Source: Chloroflexota bacterium (GTDB lineage: Bacteria > Chloroflexota > UBA4733). From it: 45,747 nucleotides of DNA. The stretch lies in the NCBI GenBank assembly GCA_023381895.1, contig JAMCTA010000027.1, forward strand, positions 1 through 45,747, read 5' to 3'. Every line of letters starts with the position of its first letter. Within the stretch, counting starts at the first letter, position 1. The notes under the pieces are model-generated. The model made no database searches. It saw only the letters and a program-made list of their open reading frames with translations, and was not told where the DNA came from. Below, piece by piece: positions 18,419 to 26,918 of this stretch. Both the position numbers and the translations under genes were made by a program.

Positions 18419-19639
18419 CTACACAGATCGGTAGCACTGCAGGCACCTTTCCGCAACGGCATCCCACGAGAACTGCGCAATTGCGCGCGCTCGACCCGCC
18501 AGACCCATTTTACGAGCACCTTCGGCATCCGTAACGAGCTGTTCGATGGCTTGCCGTAGCGCCTCGACATCTCCAGGCGGAACAACCAGCCCCGTCACGC
18601 CATCTACGACCAGTTCCGGCAGGCTGCCGGCCGAGCTAACAATTGTGGGAATCCCGCACATCATCGCTTCCACAACGGCCAGACCAAACAGTTCCGGCAC
18701 GTCCGTATGAGATCCATCGTAAGCGTCGTACACTGCCGGGTGGACCAGGAGCGTACTCGAGTGTAGTTCCTTCGTCAGCCGGTTATCATCTGCGTCGGTG
18801 ACGAATGTTACTATTTTCCCGATGGCAAGTTGTTGTAGAGTCGCGTAGTACTGGTGGTCGTACACGCGTCCCACCACGGTGAGCGCCTGCGACGGTGGCA
18901 TGGCCCGGATGAGCACATCGACGCCCTTGTGCGGCAAAAGACGGCCCACGAATAGCAGTTTTGTCGGTAGGACCGGGGATTCAAGCCTGCTCAAAGACGC
19001 GTCGGGTATTGCGGCACCGCCGTAGATGACATGGGTCTTGCCTCGATAGACGGTCGAGCCGCCATCGCCATACCTAGAGATATTGGCGCTGTACTCAGAC
19101 AGAGCAAGAAATCCGTCTACACGCCCGCCTATATCAAGCCATCGCCCCAAACTTAAATTTCCACTCCCGCCTACATCGGTCACAAACACTCGCTTGCGCA
19201 TGACGTGTGCCAGCATGACAGCCATGTCAGTCATCAATGTATGCCAAACGGGGCAGTGAATCACGTCGACGTCGAGAAGGCTTGCCAGAAACCGCAGACC
19301 GAACGGGTTACATCGCTGACCGCGAACCAGCACAAGCCAGGGGTAAACTTCGACCCGCAATCCACCGTCCAAGTAGCGACGGCGCTCCCTTCCAAACAGC
19401 ACCAGCCGCGTTGGAACCAGTCGAGACAGCGCTCGTGCCAGTTCGTGTGCATACCGTTCGCCGCCGCCCACATGGCCGTCGTCCCCAAAGGGGGTAGGAT
19501 ACACGACAGCGACACGAGGTCGCGTACTGTAGCATCGGGCATTGTCGCCTATACTGAGTCCAGGATGATACCTGCATTGTTCCCGGAGGCGGCGTCTGTG
19601 CGTTCCATTGCGAATTGAGTCTGGATGTACCTCGTTCAT
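18419..19639 (-). CDS. Glycosyltransferase family 4
   Basis: 406 residues. The domain begins near residue 42 at RVAVVYPTPFGDDGHVGGGERYAHELARA, and the donor site has LLFVGRLLPHKGVDVLIRAM and ELFGLAVVEAMMCGIPTIVSS, the E-x7-E GT4 signature. The first 40 residues are not conserved-looking, so the start may lie further in, but no better ATG or GTG is present. It is the first gene after a 300-base gap in the operon and is divergent from the small plus-strand gene at 19746, so it may have its own promoter. Confidence 0.88.
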   Translation of the reverse strand: MNEVHPDSIRNGTHRRRLREQCRYHPGLSIGDNARCYSTRPRVAVVYPTPFGDDGHVGGGERYAHELARALSRLVPTRLVLFGRERRRYLDGGLRVEVYPWLVLVRGQRCNPFGLRFLASLLDVDVIHCPVWHTLMTDMAVMLAHVMRKRVFVTDVGGSGNLSLGRWLDIGGRVDGFLALSEYSANISRYGDGGSTVYRGKTHVIYGGAAIPDASLSRLESPVLPTKLLFVGRLLPHKGVDVLIRAMPPSQALTVVGRVYDHQYYATLQQLAIGKIVTFVTDADDNRLTKELHSSTLLVHPAVYDAYDGSHTDVPELFGLAVVEAMMCGIPTIVSSAGSLPELVVDGVTGLVVPPGDVEALRQAIEQLVTDAEGARKMGLAGRARAIAQFSWDAVAERCLQCYRSV

Positions 19640-19662
19640 CGAATCCGCTACTAGCCTGGATT

Positions 19663-19678
19663 ATTCACGGGGGTGAAT
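19663..19678. promoter_or_regulatory. Inverted repeat between divergent genes
   Basis: ATTCAC-gggg-GTGAAT lies 24 bases before the GT4 start and just upstream of a possible plus-strand promoter (TTGGCG at about 19679, 18 bases, TATGGT near 19703). It could be an operator shared by both directions. Confidence 0.35.
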
Positions 19679-19745
19679 TGGCGCTGGGGAGATTCCTCGG
19701 TTATGGTCACGTTATTCGACGACGAGACCGACCAAGGAGCCTTTC

Positions 19746-19922
19746 ATGCCCAACGATTCTGCCATGCCGACGTACCGTTTTGCCACCGAGACGGCGTTGC
19801 CGTTGGTGGCGGCTGGTGCAGGGGCAACAGCGGCGCCCGCGCCCACGCCTCATCGCTCAACTCCCACGGCCGCGTCCGCGCCATCCGCCCATCCTTCCCT
19901 TTGCTACGCGGACACAGGATAG
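19746..19922 (+). CDS. Small Ala/Pro/Thr-rich protein, divergent within the polysaccharide operon
   Basis: 58 codons, ATG to TAG, with AAGGAG at about 7 bases upstream and a possible promoter (TTGGCG-18-TATGGT) some 40 bases before that. The product begins MPNDSAMPTYRFATETALPL, continues as an Ala-Gly-Ala and Ala-Pro-Thr-rich stretch and ends HPSLCYADTG with a single Cys. No family is recognised. It has neither a clear transmembrane helix nor a classical signal peptide, although the middle is mildly hydrophobic. It is head-to-head with the GT4 gene and tail-to-tail with the chimeric methyltransferase. It could be a regulatory small protein, a peptide precursor, or chance; the ribosome binding site argues for translation. 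Confidence 0.45.
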   Translation: MPNDSAMPTYRFATETALPLVAAGAGATAAPAPTPHRSTPTAASAPSAHPSLCYADTG

Positions 19923-19940
19923 CAGTTTCCGAATAAGGTC

Positions 19941-21038
19941 TTAGGTGCGGTACCTGTCATAGTTGCGAGCACCGCGCGTCCAGAGAACCTGACGAAACGT
20001 TTTCCGGATTCGGGCGAGTACCCTACGCCCGGGAAATGGCTTTCCCGTCAGCCCGGCCCACCGTTCGGCAAGCCCGCATAAACGTGCATCTAACTGGTAA
20101 CGTAGCGCGGAATAAGCGCCGATGGAGCGGATGAAGGCTTCCAGATCTCTCTGAATGCTTTCTTCACCAATGAATCTACGCTCAACGGCACAAAGGCTTC
20201 CCTCCCAGAATATCGCCTCTACCAGGCCGTCCGTAGGTAGGAGCTGGCCGTAATGCCTCGGTAGCCGGTACTTCCAACTGGTATGGATAAGATGTGACTT
20301 CATCGAAAAAACGACCACAGATCTCTCGCGGTCCACATCAATGAGCCAGCGGTGGTGTGCTCCTCCCACCATAGTTCCGAACGGGGACACAATCGACTCG
20401 GCAGCTCTCGATGGTACCTCAATATACCCCCGCTTCGCGATCCGATTCATCTCAGAACACACCCATATCGGATCCCTAACATCCTCGAGCGTATGTGAAC
20501 AAATGACATAATCAATCGACTTATCAGCAAACGGATACGGCTCTCGATCACAGATATCACGTACGATCCAGGTCTCCTTCGTAAAGTATTCTCTTAAGCC
20601 GCCCTGTGCGCCAAGACCAAATTGCTTCCGGTACCATTCTCCCCTGGTCTCGTACGGTCCCTGATCAATGACATAGTTCGCTCTGTTGAATGGTCTTGCC
20701 CAGCCTCCAATGTCAAGCACCATATCGTCAGGGCCAATGCGCTCCATGATAACTGTCTCATTAACTGCGTTCATTACTGGATACTCCCATAGCACCTCGT
20801 CGAAGTGGCTGTCCGGCAGCGGCCAGGGCGTAACATTCAGGTCATGGTGAATGTCAGCGGGTACAGTGCCTACCTGATCAATATTTATGGCTCCGAGTAT
20901 TGGCCGCACGCCACAGCCAAGATTAAGCTTGCGTGACATTGCGAGGGGCTGCACGAGCGCGTCGCTGCCGGTCAACCCAACTCCCGCCTCTTGAGCGCTT
21001 GCTGTACACCCATTCATCATCTCTCCACCGGAAGCCAT
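19941..21038 (-). CDS. Chimeric methyltransferase: truncated N-terminal SAM fold joined to a complete second methyltransferase
   Basis: 365 residues from an ATG overlapping the stop of the flippase gene (ATGA), with a GGGGGTG ribosome binding site. A first methyltransferase begins near residue 35 with KLNLGCGVRPILGAINID, ADIHHDLNVTPWPLP and HFDEVLW, then stops after about 55 residues. It is followed at once by a second SAM fold: DDMVLDIGGWARPFNRANYVID, PYPFADKSIDYVICSHTLEDV, and the catalytic-region GYIEVPSR. The second part is the functional unit by its completeness. Its codons look more AT-rich than those of the neighbouring genes, suggesting transfer. It could methylate a sugar or use a glycan-linked intermediate. 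The first part is probably a remnant of a gene replaced by recombination. Confidence 0.75.
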   Translation of the reverse strand: MASGGEMMNGCTASAQEAGVGLTGSDALVQPLAMSRKLNLGCGVRPILGAINIDQVGTVPADIHHDLNVTPWPLPDSHFDEVLWEYPVMNAVNETVIMERIGPDDMVLDIGGWARPFNRANYVIDQGPYETRGEWYRKQFGLGAQGGLREYFTKETWIVRDICDREPYPFADKSIDYVICSHTLEDVRDPIWVCSEMNRIAKRGYIEVPSRAAESIVSPFGTMVGGAHHRWLIDVDRERSVVVFSMKSHLIHTSWKYRLPRHYGQLLPTDGLVEAIFWEGSLCAVERRFIGEESIQRDLEAFIRSIGAYSALRYQLDARLCGLAERWAGLTGKPFPGRRVLARIRKTFRQVLWTRGARNYDRYRT

Positions 21039-22621
21039 CACTGCACACCCCCTATAAATCCCGCACGCGATACAGTCAGTGCCGAACGAAGCAGACGTAC
21101 ATCCCGTTGATTCAGAACTCGGAGAGCGAACAGTATAGTTCCGTAGGCGGCAAGAGCGACGGTGATCGCACCCATAAGTGGAAGGAAGTGGCTGGTGATT
21201 AATAGTCCACCAGCCAATCCCAATCCGGCGACGGTCAACCCTAACCAGCGCACCTGCAAACAGCCACTCAAGTGACGGTGGGCCACGACGGTGGTGCAAA
21301 CGAAGATTACTGCATATCCTGCGAGCAACGCCACGGCCGCGCCGATGGCCCCGTAGGGCCGAGCCAGCACGGCGCATCCAAGCATTACGACAATCGCTCC
21401 CGCGACATTGATGACGAGATTGGTTCGCTGCTTACCGAGAGCGATCATTGCCTCCCCCGCAAGGATTCCCGGGTAAAGGAGGGCAGCCTGCGCGAAGAGT
21501 AACGCCATGACCGGGGCGGCCTGTCGGAACTGAGGACCGTACAACAGTTGAATGCCCAACGGTGCCGTCGCAGCTCCCAGCACAATCAGGGGCAGAGCAA
21601 GGATCGTCATATACCGCAGCACCCGGCTCAGCGCCCGGCCCAACGCGGCCCGGTCTTCCGATGCCAACCGTGAGAAGATGGGATAGAGGGATGTCGAGAG
21701 TACAAGAGGGACGATGACCACTTGAGAGGCGATCTTGTTCGCCGCACTGAAGTACCCTACCTGTGCTGCCGCTGCCAGTTTACCTAGGAGGATGAGGGGC
21801 ATTTGACTGATCAGTGTCCCGAACACCGTCGCGACGGCGAGGGGCCACGCTTCGGCAAGCAACGGTCCGTACCGGTACGGCTGCGGACGAACGCGTGCCC
21901 AATCGATGCATCCGCGCAGCACCAGAACAGAGAGCCCGTAGCCGGCTACCGTGGCGACAGTAGTCGCTGTGACGATGCCCGTCACATCCAATCCCAGCAC
22001 CACGGCCCCGGCCACAGCGCCGAGTCTTATGAGCACTCCCACCACAGTCGCATAGGCAGCGCGTCCGAGTTTCATCTGAACCTGGAGCGCCATGGCCAGG
22101 ATTTCGACTGGCCCGAGCAGAAGCGTAACGCCAGCGACTGCTACTGCCAGCTCCTCCCGCCCGCGCGCAACAACGCCAATCACCAACAACAACACGACGT
22201 ACGACCCAGCCGAAGCGAGCAACTGTATGGCGGCAGCGCTCGCGAGGATCGGCTCTGTCTCATCCGGCCGCTGGCTTGCGTCGCGTACGGCGATTGAGCC
22301 GAGACCCCAGTTTGCGAATATGCCGCTAACGACTCCAACGTAGGCAAACACGAGGCTGTAGCGGCCAAACTCGCTAGGTCCGAGATACCGGCTGAGGATA
22401 CTATTGGCGCCAATGGCAGCGAATATCATAGTGCCACGCGCCACCAGTTGTGCAAAAGTGTTACCTGCGACAAGCCGCGACATGCTACGAACAGTCTGAG
22501 GTGTCCCAGGATCGCCCGAGGCGCTCCCGCCAGCCACTTTTCCGGCATCTACCGGCGGCGACGCGGGCTCCGATCCCGACCTGCCTACGACTACGGTCGC
22601 TATCTCTGCCGCTTTCCTCAT
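21038..22621 (-). CDS. Wzx-type flippase (polysaccharide biosynthesis protein, MOP/MATE superfamily)
   Basis: 527-residue membrane protein with about 12-14 hydrophobic segments. The entry motif NTFAQLVARGTMIFAAIGANSIL and the following LGPSEFGRYSLVFAYVG are typical of the RfbX/Wzx branch. Near residue 270 PLILLGKLAAAAQVGYFSAANKIA is the second conserved block, about where the repeat half begins. It flips undecaprenyl-linked repeat units outward. The first 45 residues are polar and Gly/Pro-rich, so translation may begin at a later codon. It follows the Wzz/BY-kinase gene and overlaps the next gene by one base at the stop. Confidence 0.9.
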   Translation of the reverse strand: MRKAAEIATVVVGRSGSEPASPPVDAGKVAGGSASGDPGTPQTVRSMSRLVAGNTFAQLVARGTMIFAAIGANSILSRYLGPSEFGRYSLVFAYVGVVSGIFANWGLGSIAVRDASQRPDETEPILASAAAIQLLASAGSYVVLLLVIGVVARGREELAVAVAGVTLLLGPVEILAMALQVQMKLGRAAYATVVGVLIRLGAVAGAVVLGLDVTGIVTATTVATVAGYGLSVLVLRGCIDWARVRPQPYRYGPLLAEAWPLAVATVFGTLISQMPLILLGKLAAAAQVGYFSAANKIASQVVIVPLVLSTSLYPIFSRLASEDRAALGRALSRVLRYMTILALPLIVLGAATAPLGIQLLYGPQFRQAAPVMALLFAQAALLYPGILAGEAMIALGKQRTNLVINVAGAIVVMLGCAVLARPYGAIGAAVALLAGYAVIFVCTTVVAHRHLSGCLQVRWLGLTVAGLGLAGGLLITSHFLPLMGAITVALAAYGTILFALRVLNQRDVRLLRSALTVSRAGFIGGVQ

Positions 22622-22823
22622 CTCAGACCGTCACCACGTCGCGCTCGCTCCAGCTTTCAACCTTTGAAGACACCAATCGGCGTTGTTCCCGGAAAGCCCA
22701 CCGTCCGGAATCATGCTGGGCGTGCCGTCCGCCCGGTTAGCACCTACAGCGCGCCGGCAGAGGCCGCCAGACCCCGAGTCGCACTGGCGCTAAGTCGCTC
22801 ACCACCGACCTCACGACATACTC
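22622..22823. other. Intergenic region between BY-kinase and flippase genes
   Basis: About 200 bases. No recognisable gene, terminator or repeat; a promoter for the downstream operon could lie here but no convincing -10/-35 pair is seen. Confidence 0.3.
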
Positions 22824-24560
22824 CTACCGGGACACCGGCAGCGCAGCATCGGTCTGCTGCGACGACTTGTAGTAGTAACCTGACTGGTAATAGTACCCCC
22901 CTTGCGACTGCGTCTCCGGCACCATATTCAAGACCGCACCGATGACCACGGCGCCGACCTGGCGCATCCGCCCGCTCGTGTGCTGCACCGACGAACGGTG
23001 CGACTGATTGGCGCGCGCGATCACGATGACCCCTGCCACCCGCGTCGCCAGCACGAAGGCATCGGTCAGCACGTTCGCTGGAGGCGTGTCGTAGATCACG
23101 ACGTCCGCCATTTCGGCCAGCCGCCCGAACACCGTTGCCGCCCGCGCCGAGCCGAGCAGCTCCGACGGGTTCGGCGGCAGCGGACCGCTGGTCAGCACGA
23201 CCAGGCCGGGCACGCTCGGGACCTCGTGGACAAAGCTACGTATGCCCTGGTCGCGCACCAGGGCAGGATCGGACGCAATGAGGTTCGTCAGTCCGACCTG
23301 GTTAGACAGGTGCAGCTCGCTATGGATGCCCGGCCGGTGCAGGTCGGCATCGACCAGGATCACCCGCTTGCCACTCTGGGCCAGGGCGACGGCCAGATTG
23401 GCCGAGATGAGCGTCTTGCCTTCGCCCGGCCCGGCGCTCGTGATCACCAGTGTGCGCGGTGGGTTATCCACGTTGCTGAACTCCAGCATCGTACGCAACA
23501 CCCGGAATGACTCGGCGGCCTTCCCCAGCGGCTGCATGACCGTCACCAGCTTCGGATCGATCTGCTCCTTTCCACCGCCGTTGCCATTGCCGGGAGGCAA
23601 GGACGCGCTCTTGCCGTTGCGTTTGCTCTCCTGTTCTCTCCGTCCACCGATCACGCCGATCAACGCTAGTACTGGCGCCCCGACTAGCTCTTCCAGCTCC
23701 TGGGGCGTGTGCACGGTGGTGTCGAGGTATTCGAACGCTGCCACGACGCCCAGCCCGACGGCCAGACCCGAGACCGCCCCGAAGAGCACGTTTCTGGGGG
23801 TGCTCGGGGTGATCTTCTTTCCCGGTCCGGCCGGATCGATCACCTGTGCCGTGTTGAGGCTGCCGTTCGTGCTGGTGGCCGCGCTCGCCTGCAACGCCGC
23901 CAGGATCTTGGTGTAAGAGTCTTGAAAAGGCACCAGCTGCTGCTCCAGGCTGGTGACCTGCGCGTTCTTCTGGGTGGCCGTCAGCTTCCCGTCCTTCTGA
24001 ACCGCCAGCACCTCCTGTTGGATGCGATCGACCTGCGCCTTGTAGAACTGGGCCTGCGCCGTCAGTTGCCGCTGCGCCGCACTCTCTGCCGGCCCCGCAC
24101 GCTGCTGCTGTTGCAGCACCGTCTGATTCTGGCCGATGAAGATCGCGGCGATGCTGTTGGCGAGCTGGGCGCTTCCCTGCGGTGAGCTCCACTGGACGGT
24201 GATGTGGAAGAAGTTGGTCCCTGCTACCAGCGCGCTGCTGATGCTGTCCGATATGGCGACAGGCGGGACGGACAGGCCGTTCTTGCTGATCACGAGCTTG
24301 GCGAACGCTTCGCTCTTGAGATATTCGCTGTAGGTGCCGGCCAGCGTGCTGAGCCCGGCGCCGCTTCCCTGCACCGTGGCGCCAACGTAGGGGATGGCCA
24401 CGTTGGGCGAGGCCGGGTTGATGACCAGGCTCACTGTGCTGGCGTAGACCGGGTGCTGTTCTTTGCTGAAGCCATAGGCTGCACCGATGCCCACAAGGAC
24501 GAGGAGCACGACTTTCAGCAGATGTTTCCGCAGCGCTCGGAGTAGATCCTGTAACGACAT
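22824..24560 (-). CDS. Polysaccharide co-polymerase fused to a bacterial tyrosine kinase (Wzz/BY-kinase)
   Basis: 578 residues from the ATG at 24560. Residues about 1-50 hold the first membrane helix (VVLLVLVGIGAAYGF) of the Wzz domain; the extracytoplasmic coiled region (residues 100-240) is Gln- and Ala-rich; the second helix lies near NVLFGAVSGLAVGLGVV. The cytoplasmic kinase has Walker A SAGPGEGKT, Walker A' VILVDADLHRP and Walker B DVVIYDTPP, the BY-kinase set. The tail bears a Tyr cluster (GGYYYQSGYYYKS) that would be autophosphorylated. It controls chain length with the polymerase and flippase. The fused form is typical of Gram-negative Wzc and is also known in some other phyla. It is the first gene of the polysaccharide operon. 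Confidence 0.95.
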   Translation of the reverse strand: MSLQDLLRALRKHLLKVVLLVLVGIGAAYGFSKEQHPVYASTVSLVINPASPNVAIPYVGATVQGSGAGLSTLAGTYSEYLKSEAFAKLVISKNGLSVPPVAISDSISSALVAGTNFFHITVQWSSPQGSAQLANSIAAIFIGQNQTVLQQQQRAGPAESAAQRQLTAQAQFYKAQVDRIQQEVLAVQKDGKLTATQKNAQVTSLEQQLVPFQDSYTKILAALQASAATSTNGSLNTAQVIDPAGPGKKITPSTPRNVLFGAVSGLAVGLGVVAAFEYLDTTVHTPQELEELVGAPVLALIGVIGGRREQESKRNGKSASLPPGNGNGGGKEQIDPKLVTVMQPLGKAAESFRVLRTMLEFSNVDNPPRTLVITSAGPGEGKTLISANLAVALAQSGKRVILVDADLHRPGIHSELHLSNQVGLTNLIASDPALVRDQGIRSFVHEVPSVPGLVVLTSGPLPPNPSELLGSARAATVFGRLAEMADVVIYDTPPANVLTDAFVLATRVAGVIVIARANQSHRSSVQHTSGRMRQVGAVVIGAVLNMVPETQSQGGYYYQSGYYYKSSQQTDAALPVSR

Positions 24561-24573
24561 CCCTATCCCCAAC

Positions 24574-24585
24574 TAGGCGTGCCTA
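24574..24585. promoter_or_regulatory. Dyad in the 5' region of the BY-kinase gene
   Basis: TAGGC-gt-GCCTA, 13 bases before the BY-kinase ATG. It could be an operator or a small leader hairpin near the ribosome binding site. Confidence 0.3.
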
Positions 24586-24729
24586 AGAGTACCACCACGA
24601 CTTCCCGAGAGATTGCTCCGAGGGTCACTGCCTGAATACGTGTCTCGCAACAGTTAAGAACTACGCTGCGCCTCGCACGCGGTTCAAAGGGTCAGCCAGA
24701 TACGCGACTACATCAAACCAGAATGGCGT

Positions 24730-24805
24730 TGCGAAGGAGGTCCTCTCTCCCCTGCCCCTCCCCCAACAAGCTTGGGGTGGCGAGCCTTGGCGAGCCGGGG
24801 TGAGG
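24730..24805. repeat. GC-rich intergenic repeat with hairpin and direct repeat
   Basis: Contains CCCCAA-caagc-TTGGGG (24761-24777) and two copies of GGCGAGCC (24779-24786 and 24789-24796) with flanking C-rich and G-rich arms (CCCCTGCCCC on the left, GGGGTGAGGG on the right) that could fold together. The minus-strand translation (TPARQGSPPQACWGRGRGE) is the kind of false protein that dispersed intergenic repeats give in many genomes. Copy number cannot be judged from this window. Confidence 0.5.
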
Positions 24806-25129
24806 GCCTTGCCTTTCGTAACACCACCGTGGAAGGACTTAGCTGTCAAGTGTAGTGGCGTTCACCAGCTACTCTCCGATCGTCGCCCGAATTTCCTATT
24901 CACCTGACCGCCGTTCACCGCACGCCGCCGCCCGGCCTACTCGCCAGCCCCAGCTTCGTGACGAGTGGTCGCTGCCGGATCGCGTGCCGCCGCTCATCGT
25001 CAGCCTACCTGGATGTCATTTCCCTTCGCTGGACGTGCATGTCGTATCCTACTCTCGCTACGCACTACCACGGCTCGACGAGGTGGTACGGGTAGTTCGT
25101 CGCTCGGACGGCGGAAGGGAAACGTGTAG

Positions 25130-25648
25130 ATGCCGGAACCTGTCGAGCTACCCCGCGCCGGCGCACCGGCAGGTACCCGTCAGAGCGACGCGGGGCAGCG
25201 GCACATAGGCCAGGCCTGTCCCCGGCTCGGCCTCAGCGGCGATCCGGCGTCGCACGCGATATTCGTCACCCCAATACATCGCTGCTATGCCATGCGTCGG
25301 GAGAAGCCAATTGCTCCAGACCATCAGGCCGCTTTCTGTCTCTCTCGCTATGAATCGTGTCTCATCTATCGCGCAGGGAATGCGGCGGGGAAGACGCCGG
25401 GTCTCTCCCTATCAGTAAATGCGCCGCGACCATCCCTCGTCCTCACGCTGCGGCGCTGGCTCTGGCTGGCGCTCCTCCTGGCGCTCCTGGGCGCTATAGG
25501 CGCCGACGTCCTGGGGCGAGGGCAGCTGCGCCATAGCATTCTGCCGATCGTCGTGATCACAGTCGCCGCCGCCATACTTGCGGTGACGCTGCTCGTCTTC
25601 ACCGTTGCCGCACTGCTCCAGCGCCGTCTGAAGGGGATACGCTCGTAG
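25130..25648 (+). CDS. Small membrane protein of unknown function
   Basis: Up to 172 residues from an ATG preceded by a GGAAGG some 12 bases upstream. The last 75 residues carry two hydrophobic helices (LWLALLLALLGAIGADVL and ILPIVVITVAAAILAVTLL) separated by a short polar loop and followed by a basic end (LQRRLKGIRS), so the C-terminus is likely cytoplasmic. The first hundred residues are of mixed composition and match nothing; translation may begin at the ATG at 25289 instead. It is convergent with the lipoprotein gene at 25703 and stands alone on its strand. The membrane part is plausible; the N-terminal part less so. Confidence 0.45.
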   Translation: MPEPVELPRAGAPAGTRQSDAGQRHIGQACPRLGLSGDPASHAIFVTPIHRCYAMRREKPIAPDHQAAFCLSRYESCLIYRAGNAAGKTPGLSLSVNAPRPSLVLTLRRWLWLALLLALLGAIGADVLGRGQLRHSILPIVVITVAAAILAVTLLVFTVAALLQRRLKGIRS

Positions 25649-25702
25649 GCGCCACGGCGTGGGCCACGGTGCTACCAGCGGGAGCGTGAGGCCGGCTTGC
25701 CG

Positions 25703-26872
25703 CTACTCCCTGGCGCGAGCGTCGACGAAGATGCGCCCGAAACCGGTGAGCTGCGCCTCCGGTCCCGGCCCGTTGAGCAGCGAGATGGCGCCTGCGTGGT
25801 CGCCGGGCACGTCCGGGTTGTAGGCGGCCCAGACGAACCAGCGCTCGATGCGGTAGCGCGGTCCGCTGGCCATCAACCAGGCGAGGAACTGGCGCAGGTA
25901 GTTCTCCACCAGATCGGTGCGCAGTGTGCCGGCCGGCATCAGCGTCGTCTTGCCGCCGGTCTGGGCGAACTGATAGGCGGTGTAGCCCCAGTGCACGCCG
26001 AGCTCGGTGTCCCAGATCGGCTTGCCCCACAGATCGGGGATGCTGTCCAGCCACTGCCGTAGGTCGATCAGTTGCTGTTCCATCTCCCGGTAGTTCACCG
26101 TCGGCAGGTGCTGCCAGTCCAGCGGGTAGGTGTGGATGCTCCAGACGTCGAAGGGCACTTCCTCGTGATAGGCGGCCAGGTAGGCCTGGCGCATGGCCTC
26201 CGTCCAGGCCTGGCCCGTGACTATGCCGCCACAACCGGTGCAGCCGGTGCTCCAATCCAGGACGTCCGGTCCAAGCAGCCGGGCGGTCGGGTCGGCAGCG
26301 TGCAGCGCCGTAGCGATCGCGTGCAGCCTGGCAGCGTAGGCGGCGGGCTGCGCTTCGGGGTCAGTCGCCGATATGCCATTCGGCTCCAGGTATAACGACC
26401 AGACGCGGCCGGGATAGCGGCGGGCCAGGGCGGCCACCTGTGTTGGATCGGCCGGGACATCTTGAATCTGAGTGGCTGCATGATCGAGCGGTCCGGTCGC
26501 CGCTCCGACGAACCACTGCACGTGCAAGAGCTGCAGGGCGTGGGCTGCAGCATCCGGCTGCAGGGCGTCCAGGTCGACGCCGAAGCGCGGGTCGCTCACA
26601 CGCGGCGGTGCGCCGGACACGGGCGGCGCCGGGGTCTCAACCGGCGTGGCGGAGGAGGCAGCGAGAGAGGCCGCCGCCGTCGTGCTCGTGGCGAACTGGG
26701 CCACATGCTTCCTCGGAGCGGGCGTCGCCGTGCCGTGCGGAACGTAGTTGACCAGAGGGGCAACCGGTGCTGCTTCCGGCGACCGGCCGCAGGCAGCGAG
26801 GACGAAGAGTGCTGCGAGCGCTAGCCCCACACCGGCCGGCAGTTTGCCGCCGCCCCCCACAGCCCGCTTCAT
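25703..26872 (-). CDS. Glycosidase-like lipoprotein (clan GH-A type)
   Basis: 389 residues from the ATG at 26872, which opens a lipoprotein signal peptide ending in the lipobox LAAC (Cys 28). A Thr/Ala/Pro-rich linker follows, then a TIM-barrel domain from about residue 90 (DPRFGVDLDALQPDAAAHAL). The candidate acid/base Glu is in SLYLEPNGIS, and a candidate nucleophile Glu in PIWDTELGVHWGY, with VWSIHTYPLDW between them. The family resembles GH-A glycosidases; the substrate is unknown. It is closely similar to the protein at 29419-30690, with many identical motifs, so one arose by duplication. The first codons are copied in an 85-bp repeat further upstream. It would sit on the outer membrane face and could process the locus polysaccharide. 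Confidence 0.8.
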   Translation of the reverse strand: MKRAVGGGGKLPAGVGLALAALFVLAACGRSPEAAPVAPLVNYVPHGTATPAPRKHVAQFATSTTAAASLAASSATPVETPAPPVSGAPPRVSDPRFGVDLDALQPDAAAHALQLLHVQWFVGAATGPLDHAATQIQDVPADPTQVAALARRYPGRVWSLYLEPNGISATDPEAQPAAYAARLHAIATALHAADPTARLLGPDVLDWSTGCTGCGGIVTGQAWTEAMRQAYLAAYHEEVPFDVWSIHTYPLDWQHLPTVNYREMEQQLIDLRQWLDSIPDLWGKPIWDTELGVHWGYTAYQFAQTGGKTTLMPAGTLRTDLVENYLRQFLAWLMASGPRYRIERWFVWAAYNPDVPGDHAGAISLLNGPGPEAQLTGFGRIFVDARARE

Positions 26873-26918
26873 CACGCACTGGCATCCGATCTGCTCTGCC
26901 GTCGCGACCCTCCGTCCG
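26834..26918. repeat. 85-bp direct repeat, copy A (covers the start of the lipoprotein gene)
   Basis: Aligns without gaps to 27096-27180 at an offset of 262 bases, with four mismatches. This copy includes the ATG at 26872 and the first dozen codons of the lipoprotein gene. Confidence 0.9.

Larger units (their letters stand above)
19640..19940. other. Gap in the polysaccharide operon holding a divergent small gene
   Basis: 301 bases between the GT4 gene and the chimeric methyltransferase. The left part (19640-19745) is a divergent promoter region with an inverted repeat at 19663-19678; the right part is the 58-codon gene listed separately. No terminator was seen for either direction. Confidence 0.5.
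24561..25129. other. Non-coding gap at the head of the polysaccharide operon
   Basis: About 570 bases. It should hold the operon promoter on the minus strand (a TTGCGA about 95 bases before the ATG is one -35 candidate) and contains a GC-rich dispersed-type repeat near 24730-24805. Open frames here (for example 24855-25208 on the plus strand) show no recognisable motif. Confidence 0.4.

Noticed and set aside
24661..24849. Minus-strand 62-codon frame
   Set aside because: Its sequence is the translation of the GC-rich intergenic repeat and no coding signal remains outside it.
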